Shown here: positions 50,727 through 60,181 of the stretch, one piece after another
Layout of the letters: each line of letters begins with the position of its first letter
How positions within the stretch are numbered: the stretch's first letter is position 1
NCBI RefSeq assembly: GCF_020150455.1
Contig: NZ_CP083740.1
Coordinates: forward strand, 3,844,001 to 3,908,000
Origin: Bremerella sp. TYQ1
GTDB taxonomy: Bacteria; Planctomycetota; Planctomycetia; Pirellulales; Pirellulaceae
Length of the DNA: 64,000 nt
Reading direction: 5' to 3'
The notes under the pieces: generated by a model
Seen by the model: only the letters and a program-made list of their open reading frames with translations
The model's database searches: none
What the model was told of the DNA's origin: nothing
Translations under genes and position numbers: made by a program

Positions 50727-51881
50727 ATGAAATTCGGGTGGACTCACGGTTACCTAGCGATTCTCCTGTTCGCAGCGACTCTTATCCCGCTAACCGCTCA
50801 TGGAGAAGATACAACGAGCACCGCCCCGGAAACCGTTGGGGAATCAACATTCCAGCCTGAATCGGCGGCCGATGGTCTCGCCCAGATCAATACGTACCTG
50901 CGTGATCAGGAAAATCCTCTTCCGCTACCCGAGCGTTTGGCGAAGAGCCTGAAGATGTTCGACGTCGTTTGGCAAATGGATTCTGATGCCGAATTTAAGC
51001 ATCGCTTGATTTGGACACGATTCTCCATCCGGACCGCGCAAGCACGTACAGGCAACGAAGCCGCCATCGACGCACTAATGGACGACTTGAAAGGCTATAC
51101 TAAGCACGAAGAGCCTGAAGTTGCATTAGAAGCCCAGAATGCAATCATCTCTCTGGAAACGATGCTTGTCCGGCAAGAGTCCGAAGCGAAACGCTTAGAG
51201 TATGTGCAAGACAAGCTGGCTGAAATAACCGCGATGGACGTGTCTTCGAGTTCGGCCAAGCTGGGAATGACGCTTGCCAAGAACATATCATCGCTTGTCG
51301 ACGCTCCACACACGGCCCAATTCACCGACGAGTTGGCACGCCATTTCATGAGTTCGACCGATGCCGAAATTCGCGCTACGGCGGAAGACCTGAAAGGATT
51401 CTCGCGCCGAATAAACCTGGTCGGCAACTCGATGCGAATCGTCGGCAAGACGCTCGATGGCAAGCCGCTCGATCTTGACGCCTTGAAAGGCAAAGTGGTG
51501 CTCGTCGACTTTTGGGCCACTTGGTGCGGACCCTGCGTGGCGGAGTTCCCGCACCTCAAAGAACTGTACGAGGTCTATCACCCACACGGCTTTGAAGTGA
51601 TCGGAATCAGCCTCGACGATGCGAAAGCGGACGTGGAAGCATTTGCCAGCGAACGGGAACTCCCGTGGCTCGTTGTATGTAATGCCGAAGGAGATGATTA
51701 CCGCGGATTCTCCGACGTCAACGCTCGATATTACGGTATCAACGCGATTCCTCAGATGATCCTGATCGGCAAAGATGGCTTGGTTGTGTCGACAGAGGCT
51801 CGAGGTGAGAAACTGACCACGTTACTGGCCGATGCTTTTCCTGACGTTGAAGTCCCCGAAACAGAGACAGCAGCGGATTAG
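50727..51881 (+). CDS. Periplasmic thioredoxin-fold protein (TlpA-like), paralogue B
   Basis: 384 residues. Signal peptide MKFGWTHGYLAILLFAATLI ending LTAHGED. It has the same two-domain plan as paralogue A: a helical region with KMFDVVWQMDSDAEFKHRLI and LVRQESEAKRLEYVQDKLA, then LVDFWATWCGPCVAEFPHLK, YHPHGFEVIGISLDDAKADV and YGINAIPQMILIGKDGLV. Overall identity to A is high in the thioredoxin domain and low in the helical domain. This suggests the two share the redox reaction but different partners. Preceded by GAGGAG at a good distance. Own terminator follows. Confidence 0.92.
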   Translation: MKFGWTHGYLAILLFAATLIPLTAHGEDTTSTAPETVGESTFQPESAADGLAQINTYLRDQENPLPLPERLAKSLKMFDVVWQMDSDAEFKHRLIWTRFSIRTAQARTGNEAAIDALMDDLKGYTKHEEPEVALEAQNAIISLETMLVRQESEAKRLEYVQDKLAEITAMDVSSSSAKLGMTLAKNISSLVDAPHTAQFTDELARHFMSSTDAEIRATAEDLKGFSRRINLVGNSMRIVGKTLDGKPLDLDALKGKVVLVDFWATWCGPCVAEFPHLKELYEVYHPHGFEVIGISLDDAKADVEAFASERELPWLVVCNAEGDDYRGFSDVNARYYGINAIPQMILIGKDGLVVSTEARGEKLTTLLADAFPDVEVPETETAAD

Positions 51882-51924
51882 GCGATCCCCCGCGTAAACT
51901 CACTTGCTGAAACTGGAAAAGAAG

Positions 51925-51958
51925 GACGGGTTCGCACTAGTTGCGGACCCGTTTTTTC
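51925..51958. terminator. Bidirectional terminator between TlpA-like B and HNH genes
   Basis: GACGGGTTCGC and GCGGACCCGT form an imperfect stem followed by TTTTTTC on the plus strand. The convergent HNH gene's stop lies inside it, so its 3' end overlaps the hairpin. Confidence 0.85.
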
Positions 51959-52209
51959 TTCCACTTTAGATAGTTCCGAATTTCGGGATGGGCTGCCAGC
52001 AATTCAATGGTGTTATAGCTGCGTCCCAACTCTTTCTCGTCCGGCACCAAATGATGAATCATCTGGTGGCACATTTTGCACACATCAATCGTTTGCTGCA
52101 TCAGCTCTTTGCTGAAACGATTTTTGAACCACGACTTGCGATGGCAATGACGTGGAATCAGGTGATGCTCGTTGAACGCTTCACCTCCACACAGTTCACA
52201 GCGTGACAT
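51937..52209 (-). CDS. Small HNH-type endonuclease-like protein
   Basis: 90 residues. The pattern SRCELCGGEAFNEHHLIPRH followed by CHRKSWFK and DVCKMCHQMIHHL is a compact HNH/His-Me finger zinc domain: CxxC, HH, CxxC-H. Missing are additional DNA-binding domains, so it is probably a short standalone HNH protein, as found scattered across planctomycetes. No phage or restriction gene is beside it. It is convergent with the TlpA-like gene and its last codons lie in the terminator hairpin. Activity is not certain because such small HNH proteins can be structural. Confidence 0.8.
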   Translation of the reverse strand: MSRCELCGGEAFNEHHLIPRHCHRKSWFKNRFSKELMQQTIDVCKMCHQMIHHLVPDEKELGRSYNTIELLAAHPEIRNYLKWKKKRVRN

Positions 52210-52275
52210 CTTCGTGGCCTTTCGTTACGTATACGTCAGAATCCCCGATAGACACCCGCCACCAAGTGTGGTTCG

Positions 52276-53745
52276 CTACGAAAGCAACTCGTGGACAACG
52301 TTTCCGTGCACGTCGGTAAGACGATAGTCACGACCGGCATAACGATAGGTCAGCTTCTTATGATCGAAGCCTAACGCGTGCAGCATCGTCGCGTGCAAGT
52401 CATGCACGTGGACGGGGTTCTCTTCGGCCTTGAAACCCGTTTCATCGGTCGAGCCATATACCTGCCCTCCCTTGATGCCACCGCCGGCGAGCCAGCAAGT
52501 AAAACCGTAATGGTTGTGATCGCGGCCGTTGACTTTTCCTTGGTTGGAACCTGGCTTAGGAAGTTCAACCGTCGGCGTGCGACCAAATTCACCGCCCCAA
52601 AGAATCAAAGTCTCTTCAAATAATCCGAGTCGCTTCAAATCGGAAATCAATGCTCCAATCGCTTGATCGCATTGCCCCGCTAAGCGGCGATGCGCCGATT
52701 CGAGATCATCATGGCTATCCCAAGGCTGTCCTTTATCATGGAAGACCTGGACAAAGCGGACGCCTCGTTCCACCAAGCGACGTGCGATCAGGATCTGACG
52801 GGCCTGAATTCCATCGCCGTAGGCTTCTAGCACATTCTTCGGTTCTTTAGAAACGTCGAACGCATCGGTTGCCTCCATCTGCATACGATAGGCAAGCTCG
52901 AACGACTGCACACGTGCCTCCAACGCCGGATCGAAACCTCGTTGTTCACGATGCATTTGATTCATCTGCTGAAGCAGGTCGACTTGTTCGCGCTGTTGGT
53001 CGAGTGGAAGATTCGAGTTTTTAACGTTCTCGATCAACTTCTCAACTTCCGTGTGCCGCGTATCGACATAGGTTCCTTGGTAAACGCCCGGCAGAAATGC
53101 CGACTGCCAGTTCTGGGTTTGCTTCGTCGGATAGCCGTGAGGGCACATCACGATGTAGCCCGGAAGGTTTTGATTCTCCGTTCCCATGCCGTAAGTCAAC
53201 CAGCTGCCGAACGCTGGGCGAACCGCCACCGACGCACCGCAGTTCATCAAACCAAGCGACGGCTCATGGTTAGGCACTTCCGCTTTCATCGAGCGGATCA
53301 CGGCGATGTCGTCGATATGCTGCGCGGTGTTGTGGAACAGCTCGCTGACTTCGATTCCGCTTTCGCCATACTTTTGGAACTTGAATGGGGACGCCATTGC
53401 GGCGCCTGTCTTACGTTCCGTTCGCAGGTTTTCACCCCCTGGCAGCGGCTTACCATGGTATTTGGTGAGCAGAGGCTTCGGGTCAAACGTATCGACGTGC
53501 GATGGACCGCCGGTCATAAACAAGTGAATGACATGCTTTGCTTTGGCGGGAAAGTGGGGAGCCTTCGGTGCCAAGGGATTTTGGTACGAAGCTGCTTCCG
53601 CTGCAGACTGAGCATCGGCTGCCAAAAGCTTTTCATCACCCAGAAGCCCGGCCAGCCCCATCATGCCGAGGCCAGTTCCCATGCGAGTCAGCATATCACG
53701 ACGCGACATGCAAGCTTCGGGACGGTGTGAGTATTGGCTATTCAT
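52276..53745 (-). CDS. Tat-exported DUF1501 protein
   Basis: 489 residues, with GGAAT upstream. The N-terminus holds a twin-arginine signal (MSRRDMLTRMGTGLGMMGLA). The mature part has the DUF1501 landmarks PKAKHVIHLFMTGGPSHVDT, FDPKPLLTKYHGKPLP, LILWGGEFGRTPTVELPK and HVHDLHATMLHALGFDHKKL, an alkaline-phosphatase-like metal-binding fold. It is second in a two-gene minus-strand unit, 48 bases after the DUF1549/1553 gene, the standard planctomycetal pairing. The partner probably forms a cell-surface or periplasmic complex with it; the substrate is unknown. Confidence 0.95.
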   Translation of the reverse strand: MNSQYSHRPEACMSRRDMLTRMGTGLGMMGLAGLLGDEKLLAADAQSAAEAASYQNPLAPKAPHFPAKAKHVIHLFMTGGPSHVDTFDPKPLLTKYHGKPLPGGENLRTERKTGAAMASPFKFQKYGESGIEVSELFHNTAQHIDDIAVIRSMKAEVPNHEPSLGLMNCGASVAVRPAFGSWLTYGMGTENQNLPGYIVMCPHGYPTKQTQNWQSAFLPGVYQGTYVDTRHTEVEKLIENVKNSNLPLDQQREQVDLLQQMNQMHREQRGFDPALEARVQSFELAYRMQMEATDAFDVSKEPKNVLEAYGDGIQARQILIARRLVERGVRFVQVFHDKGQPWDSHDDLESAHRRLAGQCDQAIGALISDLKRLGLFEETLILWGGEFGRTPTVELPKPGSNQGKVNGRDHNHYGFTCWLAGGGIKGGQVYGSTDETGFKAEENPVHVHDLHATMLHALGFDHKKLTYRYAGRDYRLTDVHGNVVHELLS

Positions 53746-53793
53746 AATTCTATTCCGGTTGCTATTTCGAGATCGGTCGAGCGTCGCGTGAAT

Positions 53794-56562
53794 TTAGTCG
53801 ACAAACATGAAGTCGTTGGAGATCATCACCACCTGGGCAACGCTATCCCACCGATTCCATTTTTCTCCATCGGAGGACGACTCGACGTACTTCAAAAACA
53901 TTTCCGATTCTTGTTGTGTAGGGGCTCGCTGCAGTACTCGCTGAAAGAGCCGTTCCAATCGCTGTTCATCCGTGAGGGATGGCTCGTCTTTCCACGAATC
54001 GGTAATCCATTGAGCCTGACGCTGCACGAAAGGACTGTTCAGCAAATAAAGTGCCTGTTGCGGAACGCTGGTCTTCGATCTCTCTGGACTTGTCGCATCT
54101 GGGCTCGGGTAGTCGAACGCACGATACAAGTTCGGCAAGTCTTGGCGATCGACAAAACCGTACACGGTACGCCGCGGCGGGTGAGGATTCTCCAGAATCT
54201 TTTCGGCCCGGCCACCGAGCGAATCGTCCAGCGCACCACTAACTTTAAGCATGCCATCTCGCATTTCCTCGAACGTGAGACGGCGGCGGTTCATTCGCCA
54301 GACGAGGCGATTTTCTGGATCTTTTTCCCTCGCATCCGCACGGTCTTCGCTCGATTGCTGATAGGTTGCCGAAAGCATGATGTACTTGTGCAACTGCTTG
54401 AGAGACCAATCGTTGGACTTCAAGTACGTCGCCAAGTGATCTAACAGAAGGGGCAGCTTCGGCGGGTCGCTTCGGACACCAAAGTCTGCCGGCGTCAGCA
54501 CAAGCGGCTGGTCAAAGTGCGTCATCCAGACACGGTTGGCAATCACGCGTGCTGTCAAAGGGTTGTCGTCAGCCACAATGTCTTCGGCCAATTCCAATCG
54601 CCCACTACCGTTGCTGTAGGAGGTATCCTCTGGTTCATTCAATACGCGAATGAACTGCCGAGGGACGCGATCGCCACGACGACCAGGGTCGCCGCGCAGG
54701 AAGATCACCGGATCATGGATCTTATCGCGATCGACCACCGCCATCGCACGGGGCGGCGAGCCAGGCGAGTCGATCTCATGACCACGAATCTTTCCTTCCA
54801 GCTTCTTGCGTGCGTTGCGTTCGCTGGTGAACCAGGATCGATTCACATCGTTGTCATTGAGTAGCACCGGCGAGAATCGTCCAAACAACGCATCGGCCAA
54901 TTCGCCCTGCGGACCATCCAACTTATCAACGGCCACTTTACTGAACTCGGCATCCCGATAGACAGCACCGATTGGTTTGAAGAGTTCGTCATAAACATCA
55001 ACCAGCGCTGGAAGCGTAGTCGGTTTTGCCTGCTGGATGGCTTCGCGAACGGTTGGATTCAGTTTGCTGTCCTCGGCCGTCCAACTGGCGACTAATGCCT
55101 CCGCTTCCGCAGCAAATTGCTCTTCGCCCAATTCGTGTGCCTTGAAGAGCGGCCCCCAGATTGGATCGTTCGGCTTCCAGACACGATCGGCGAACTGCTT
55201 CCACTTGGAAACCAAATGGGGGCGAATGTTCTTCGCGTCCAGTTCGTTCTGCTCGTACTTGGCGATCTCGACATCTTGCTTTTTCGATACCGCACGCACG
55301 ATGAAGTCGAAAAAGTTGGTTGCGGCTTCCGATTGAATCACTCGTTCGGTTTTCTCGGTATGCTGATTGAGTTCCGCTTGAAGCTCGTCAAAGCGTTTCT
55401 TGAACTCGGGATACTGTGGATCGGCATCAATCGGGCCGACGAGCGGAGTTGTTTCTTCAAGTTGATCGAAGATGCCGTAAAGCCCGTAGTAGTCCGCCGT
55501 ATTGATGGCGTCGTATTTGTGGTCATGGCAGCGAGCACAACTCACCGTCAGGCCCAGCAAACCTCGCGTGACAACATCGATACGGTCATCGATCGTATCT
55601 TGCCGTTTCAAAAACTGGCGACCGATACGAATGAGCCCAAGCCCTGCGAGTCGTCGGTCTCCTTCTTCCGCGAAATAGTCTGCCGCGATTTGTTCTTTGA
55701 TGAATTCATCGTACGGCGTATCGCGATTGAACGAATCGATGACGTAGTCACGATACGCATGGGCATAAGGGAAGCGGCGATCTTGACCATCGTTGAGATA
55801 GCCTCGCGTGTCAGAATACCGTGCGACGTCCAGCCAGACGCGTCCCCATTTCACACCATACTGCGGAGATGCCAACAGACGATCGATCACTTTCTCGAAA
55901 GCATTGGGCGACTCGTCGTTGACGAACGCCTGAACTTCCTCTGGCGTTGGTGGAAGTCCAATCAGATCAAAAGTCGCTCGTCGAATGAGCGTACGTCGAT
56001 CTGCTTTTTCGCTCGGCGCAATGCCTGCTTTGTTCAAGCTGTCGACAACGAACTGATCGATTACGTTGGCGACATGCTTGCCGTCCACCGCGGGTGGCTC
56101 TGGGTTTTGGATCGGCTGGTACGACCAATGCTCTTGCTTATCGTTCACCAGTCGCTGATCGAATGACATCGGCTGAATCGGCTCTGACTCTTCCGGCCAT
56201 GGCATACCCAGCTTTACCCACTTCTCGATCGCCGCAATTTCCTCCGCAGGCATCTGACCACTAGGAGGCATCTCGTAGGTTTCGTAACGGATGGCGTGAA
56301 TCAAGCCACTTTCATCTGGCTTACCAGCTGCGACGATCTCACCTGAATCGGCCCCTTTGACGATTGCAGAACGCGCATCGAGGCGCAAGCCGGCCTCTTG
56401 CTTTTCCGCACCATGGCATTCGATGCAACGTTTGACAAAGACCGGACGAACCGACTTCTCAAAGAACTCGATATGCTCGGCAGAGAATTTGTTTTCCGCT
56501 GACGCGATCGACGGCAAAAGGGATACCGCGAAAACGGCCAGTGACAATGCGATGATTCGCAT
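53794..56562 (-). CDS. Cytochrome-c-type, DUF1549 and DUF1553 (PSD1) protein
   Basis: 922 residues from ATG 56562; the frame is open to 56631 but the signal peptide starts here (MRIIALSLAVFAVSLLPSIA). The first ~100 residues carry a PSCyt1 haem site, KRCIECHGAEKQEAGLRLDA, with CxxCH. DUF1549 follows (TLIRRATFDLIGLPPTPEEV, then RYSDTRGYLNDGQDRRFPYA, VTRGLLGLTVSCARCHDHKY, the latter with a second CxxCH). The C-terminal DUF1553 has LTARVIANRVWMTHFDQPLV and RPRL-type NRRRLTFEEMRDGMLKVSG. It may process or deliver substrate with the DUF1501 protein encoded next. No truncation is seen. Confidence 0.95.
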   Translation of the reverse strand: MRIIALSLAVFAVSLLPSIASAENKFSAEHIEFFEKSVRPVFVKRCIECHGAEKQEAGLRLDARSAIVKGADSGEIVAAGKPDESGLIHAIRYETYEMPPSGQMPAEEIAAIEKWVKLGMPWPEESEPIQPMSFDQRLVNDKQEHWSYQPIQNPEPPAVDGKHVANVIDQFVVDSLNKAGIAPSEKADRRTLIRRATFDLIGLPPTPEEVQAFVNDESPNAFEKVIDRLLASPQYGVKWGRVWLDVARYSDTRGYLNDGQDRRFPYAHAYRDYVIDSFNRDTPYDEFIKEQIAADYFAEEGDRRLAGLGLIRIGRQFLKRQDTIDDRIDVVTRGLLGLTVSCARCHDHKYDAINTADYYGLYGIFDQLEETTPLVGPIDADPQYPEFKKRFDELQAELNQHTEKTERVIQSEAATNFFDFIVRAVSKKQDVEIAKYEQNELDAKNIRPHLVSKWKQFADRVWKPNDPIWGPLFKAHELGEEQFAAEAEALVASWTAEDSKLNPTVREAIQQAKPTTLPALVDVYDELFKPIGAVYRDAEFSKVAVDKLDGPQGELADALFGRFSPVLLNDNDVNRSWFTSERNARKKLEGKIRGHEIDSPGSPPRAMAVVDRDKIHDPVIFLRGDPGRRGDRVPRQFIRVLNEPEDTSYSNGSGRLELAEDIVADDNPLTARVIANRVWMTHFDQPLVLTPADFGVRSDPPKLPLLLDHLATYLKSNDWSLKQLHKYIMLSATYQQSSEDRADAREKDPENRLVWRMNRRRLTFEEMRDGMLKVSGALDDSLGGRAEKILENPHPPRRTVYGFVDRQDLPNLYRAFDYPSPDATSPERSKTSVPQQALYLLNSPFVQRQAQWITDSWKDEPSLTDEQRLERLFQRVLQRAPTQQESEMFLKYVESSSDGEKWNRWDSVAQVVMISNDFMFVD

Positions 56563-56719
56563 AAGACTTCGTTCGCTGAGGCTGGGTGGGCAGAATAAAA
56601 AGGTGGGAACACGAAGATTTCGTGCTCCCACAATTCTACCGTACGGCGATGCCTAGGTCCAAGTCTATTTGCCTCCCCCGCACGGCATTTGGCCCCCTCA
56701 ACAGCGGGAAAAGGTCAGA

Positions 56720-57550
56720 TTACGAGCCTTCCGCTGGCTGTGCTTGCTCGGAAGGCCCCTTTTCGATCTCTTGAGGGCGGCGGCCTTTCAACCGAACCCG
56801 CATATTCAGGAACTCGACAATCAGGGCAAATGCCATCGCAAAGTAGATGTAACCCTTGTTGAAGTGCGTTCCCGCCCCTTCAGCGACCAACATCACGCCA
56901 ATCAGGATGAGGAAGCTGAGGGCCAACATTTTCAGCGTGGGATGCCGCTCGACAAATTCGGAAATCGGGTTGGCAAACACGATCATCACGCCAACGGAAA
57001 TCAGCACGGCGGTAACCATCAGCCAAATGCCGCTGATTTCGGCCCCTCCGATCTGCACGGTATCTTTCACCATCCCGACGGCCGTGATCACCGAATCGAG
57101 TGAGAAAATGACGTCGAGTGCCATGACTTGGAAGATGACTCCAGAAAAAGTCGCGGGCGCTTTGCCGCCTCCCTCTTCGCCGTGCTGTTGATGCTCCAGC
57201 TTTTCATGGATCTCGAAGACACTTTTCCAAATAAGGAACAACCCACCCACGAAAAGAATCAGGTCTTTGACAGAGACCCCTTCCAACTCTTCATGGTGAT
57301 GGAAGAACTCGAGATCGCCAAACACCCAGCTCCAATGGAAGAATGGCTCTTTGGCTTGCATCACCCACGAGATGGTGAATAACAACAGAATTCTCATGAC
57401 CAGCGCCGCAATCAGACCTAACCGGCGTGCGTTAGGGCGTTGCTCTTCCGGCAGTCGAGCTGAAACGATCGCGATAAAGACAATGTTGTCGATCCCCAGA
57501 ACGATTTCCATGGCCGCCAAGGCCACCACCGCAATCAGCGCTTCCCACAT
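56720..57550 (-). CDS. TerC family integral membrane protein
   Basis: 276 residues with about seven helices. It starts MWEALIAVVALAAMEIVLGI, and DNIVFIAIVSARLPEEQRPN has the paired acidic residues (Asp-Asn and Glu) of the TerC core; the second half has IFQVMALDVIFSLDSVITAV with the matching Asp-Ser-Val. A His/Glu-rich loop (LEFFHHHEELEG, EHQQHGEEGGGK) may bind metal. TerC proteins export or handle Mn2+ or other metal ions. It stands alone, divergent from the sugar isomerase gene. Confidence 0.93.
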   Translation of the reverse strand: MWEALIAVVALAAMEIVLGIDNIVFIAIVSARLPEEQRPNARRLGLIAALVMRILLLFTISWVMQAKEPFFHWSWVFGDLEFFHHHEELEGVSVKDLILFVGGLFLIWKSVFEIHEKLEHQQHGEEGGGKAPATFSGVIFQVMALDVIFSLDSVITAVGMVKDTVQIGGAEISGIWLMVTAVLISVGVMIVFANPISEFVERHPTLKMLALSFLILIGVMLVAEGAGTHFNKGYIYFAMAFALIVEFLNMRVRLKGRRPQEIEKGPSEQAQPAEGS

Positions 57551-57763
57551 CGTGTTGCTCTCTGCTTTTAAATCGGCGGCAAGATGCCGCGAAGAATCTC
57601 AGTTTGGCCCCATGAATTTGTCTGTCGCATCATACCCCACGCAGATCATGCTAACCATGCCGTTTTCTCGCGGAAGAAGTCGGTTTCCGGCGTTGCATGG
57701 CCCTCGGCGGCCAAGCACAATGAAACGACCTGCGAACAAATTCCCACCTTAGGATTTCGGCTT

Positions 57764-58717
57764 ATGAGTGCGTTTCTTAATCGTCGTCAGATGCTTTCTT
57801 TGTCCGGAGCAGCCGCAATAGCCGCAACTAGTTCCAGCGTTGCCCAAGCTACGGAAGCCCCTGCCTCGAAAAGTACCAGCCCGAAGATCCGCTACTGTTT
57901 TAACACGAGCACTATTCGCGGCCAGAAGCTGACCATTGAAGAAGAAGTCGATATCGCCGCGAAAGCTGGCTACGACGGCATCGAGCCATGGATCTCCAAG
58001 ATTCAAGAACACAAAGACTCTGGCAAAAGCCTGCACGACCTTGGCAAACGGATTGCCGACGCTGGCTTGAAGGTGGAAAGTGCTATCGGGTTCGCTCAAT
58101 GGATCGTCGACGACGAAGCAAAACGCAAAGCTGGCCTCGAGCACGCTAAACGTGACATGGACTTGCTCGCACAAATCGGTGGGACACGAATCGCCGCTCC
58201 ACCGGCAGGTGCCACAAACGGTCCAAAACTCGATCTGCTTGAAGTCGCCAAACGATACCATGCGTTGCTGGAAGTGGGCCAACAAACGGGCGTCGTTCCG
58301 GAGCTGGAACTATGGGGCTTTTCGACCAATCTTAATCGTTTAGGCGAAGTCGCACTCGTTGTCGTCGAGGCCAATCATCCCAACGCTTGCATGATGCCGG
58401 ACGTCTACCACATCTACAAAGGTGGCTCCGACTTCAGTGGTTTAGCAGCAATTAGTGGCAACGTGATACCCGTGTTTCACATGAACGACTACCCCGCCGA
58501 ACCGCCGCGAGAACAAATCAATGACAGTGCACGTGTCTTCCCGGGCGATGGTGTGGCTCCTCTGACGCCGATGATTCAAACGCTTGTTGGCAACGGCTTT
58601 GAAGGCGTCTTTTCGCTGGAGCTCTTCAATCCCGAGTACTGGAAGCGAGACGCTTTCGAAGTTGCTAAAGAGGGACTCGACAAGATGAAAGCCAGCGTGC
58701 AGAAAGCGTTGAGTTAG
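57764..58717 (+). CDS. Tat-exported sugar phosphate isomerase/epimerase (TIM barrel)
   Basis: 317 residues from ATG 57764, with AGGA upstream; the frame is open to 57584 but that part is not family-like. Twin-arginine-type signal FLNRRQMLSLSGAAAIAATS, ending AQATEAP. The AP endonuclease 2-like barrel has IAAKAGYDGIEPWISKIQEH, the strand GGTRIAAPPAGATNGP, VPELELWGFSTNLNRLGEVA, NACMMPDVYHIYKGGSDFSG and GVFSLELFNPEYWKR with the late metal-ligand Glu. The metal ligands (Glu, Asp-x-x-His, Glu) are in place. Secreted members of this family are frequent in planctomycetes; the substrate, a sugar or inositol derivative, is unknown. Confidence 0.9.
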   Translation: MSAFLNRRQMLSLSGAAAIAATSSSVAQATEAPASKSTSPKIRYCFNTSTIRGQKLTIEEEVDIAAKAGYDGIEPWISKIQEHKDSGKSLHDLGKRIADAGLKVESAIGFAQWIVDDEAKRKAGLEHAKRDMDLLAQIGGTRIAAPPAGATNGPKLDLLEVAKRYHALLEVGQQTGVVPELELWGFSTNLNRLGEVALVVVEANHPNACMMPDVYHIYKGGSDFSGLAAISGNVIPVFHMNDYPAEPPREQINDSARVFPGDGVAPLTPMIQTLVGNGFEGVFSLELFNPEYWKRDAFEVAKEGLDKMKASVQKALS

Positions 58718-58743
58718 AGCCGCTTGCCGTTGCTTCGGTCGAC

Positions 58744-59493
58744 CTACTTCCCGTCGGAGTAGGTCTTTTCTAACGAGATCGAATCGGCGATCCAAAAGAA
58801 CTTGTTTTGCTGATCGCCGTAGCCCCGTTCTCGTTTCATCAATACTTCGACGTCCCAGAGCGGCTTGCCAGACTTGCTGTCGAGCAGCTGAAATGCATGA
58901 CGACCGTAGTCCGAGCCTTCGTACGTGCTGGACGCCACATCGTACTGAAACTTCGCTTCGATCGGTGCTCCTTCCCACTGAAGGATTGCCTTAACGGCGT
59001 CGCGATCTTCAAAGCCTTGTAGCTCTTCTTGAGCCATTTCATCTTGACTGTAGAAGCCTTCCAGCGGGGTCGCTGGGGACTGCCGTCCGCCAGGTCGCAA
59101 CATCAACTGGTGGGCTTCCATGGTTTTCTTTTGCAAAAGGAGATCGAGCCAGCTTTGGGCCATCTCGCGGGAATGCCCCATCATCACGCTTGTGCGCACG
59201 GTTCCCTGGGTGACACCAATCCCTAGCCAGATGCCTGCCAAAGCGAGCCCAATCAGGGCCATTCCTTTGCCGGTGAGAACCTCTGATTTTGAGATCTGGT
59301 AGTAAGCGACCAGGCACAACACGATCGCCAAGATCGGAATGATCCAGAGCACCGACGTGAAGATGGCCAGGACGGAGACGACACCCAGTACCATGCCTCC
59401 GATCGCCAGGCGGCTTAGCTCGCGATACTCGAGAAGGTCTTCGTTCTCTCCAGAGAAACCACTTCCAGAAGGTTGATCAACGGTGTCGGTCAT
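58744..59493 (-). CDS. DUF4190-like membrane protein
   Basis: 249 residues from ATG 59493 (the frame extends to 59541). A polar N-terminus leads to two or three helices about 35-115 (LAIGGMVLGVVSVLAIFTSV, LWIIPILAIVLCLVAYYQIS, GMALIGLALAGIWLGIGVTQ) of the DUF4190 type. The rest is an extracytoplasmic alpha+beta domain (REMAQSWLDLLLQKKTMEAH, then KFQYDVASSTYEGSDYGRHA). Function unknown. It is the last gene in a five-gene minus-strand run with hisF, pilT and the pilB-like gene, 62 bases after the preceding gene. An envelope role is inferred from topology. Confidence 0.8.
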   Translation of the reverse strand: MTDTVDQPSGSGFSGENEDLLEYRELSRLAIGGMVLGVVSVLAIFTSVLWIIPILAIVLCLVAYYQISKSEVLTGKGMALIGLALAGIWLGIGVTQGTVRTSVMMGHSREMAQSWLDLLLQKKTMEAHQLMLRPGGRQSPATPLEGFYSQDEMAQEELQGFEDRDAVKAILQWEGAPIEAKFQYDVASSTYEGSDYGRHAFQLLDSKSGKPLWDVEVLMKRERGYGDQQNKFFWIADSISLEKTYSDGK

Positions 59494-59555
59494 GCGAGAT
59501 CGTGACGATTGAGTTGCGAAACAAAGAAAAGTCGAGGCCAAGGAAACTTCGAGAT

Positions 59556-60107
59556 CTATCGATCTTCTTCCGCACGAGCGCGTGCCATTCGCGTTCGAGC
59601 GTAGTCCACCATGCTGAATGGTTCGTTCGCCATACCCAGCTTCGAAGGAACTTCAAAGACAATGTATCCATACGTACGACCAGCCAATGAAGGAACGCCT
59701 CGGTTCATCATGTCCACGAAATTAGGATCCCCGACCGGCGAGGCAAACAGTGTAAAGCTGATCCAACTGTACATGACAAGCGTCAGAGCCAGACAGCCGC
59801 AAATGTCGAAAATGTGATCGACCTTCTTGCCCAAGCGAACAGGAAATTTGGAGAGGTAATTGGTGTACTTCTTAAGCGACGTAAAGAAGCTCCAAAACAG
59901 GAACCAAGTTGCGATAAACTCGGTGTACCCGCTCCACTCCGGGGCTTCCTCGTTAATGCGTGCGGCAAGCCCAGGAGCAATGTTGTAGGCAATCGCGCTG
60001 CACAGAATCACCATCAGGCAATTCACGAAGTTGGTCCAAAAGCATTGATTCCAGAAGACCGCAAAAAGGGCCAACAGAAGCACGACGACAAAAACAAAAA
60101 AGTACAC
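59556..60107 (-). CDS. Four-helix membrane protein, CvpA-like topology
   Basis: 183 residues from GTG 60107, with GGGA upstream (a TTG two codons earlier is an alternative). Four hydrophobic helices: YFFVFVVVLLLALFAVFWNQ, VNCLMVILCSAIAYNIAPGL, FIATWFLFWSFFTSL and HIFDICGCLALTLVMYSWIS, then an amphipathic, Arg-rich tail (VDYARTRMARARAEEDR). The layout is that of CvpA/colicin V production proteins, but the CvpA sequence motif is weak. It lies 75 bases after the pilB-like gene. It might work with that membrane ATPase; inference only. Confidence 0.7.
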   Translation of the reverse strand: MYFFVFVVVLLLALFAVFWNQCFWTNFVNCLMVILCSAIAYNIAPGLAARINEEAPEWSGYTEFIATWFLFWSFFTSLKKYTNYLSKFPVRLGKKVDHIFDICGCLALTLVMYSWISFTLFASPVGDPNFVDMMNRGVPSLAGRTYGYIVFEVPSKLGMANEPFSMVDYARTRMARARAEEDR

Positions 60108-60181
60108 GGCCAATAGTCCCGAAGTTGAATATTATGAGACGGCGTTATGGGTGAGCCGGTCGAAGGAATGTTCCTAGCAAG

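Noticed and set aside
55117..56166. 349-codon open frame antisense to the DUF1549/1553 gene
   Set aside because: Shadow of the long real gene on the other strand; composition is not protein-like.
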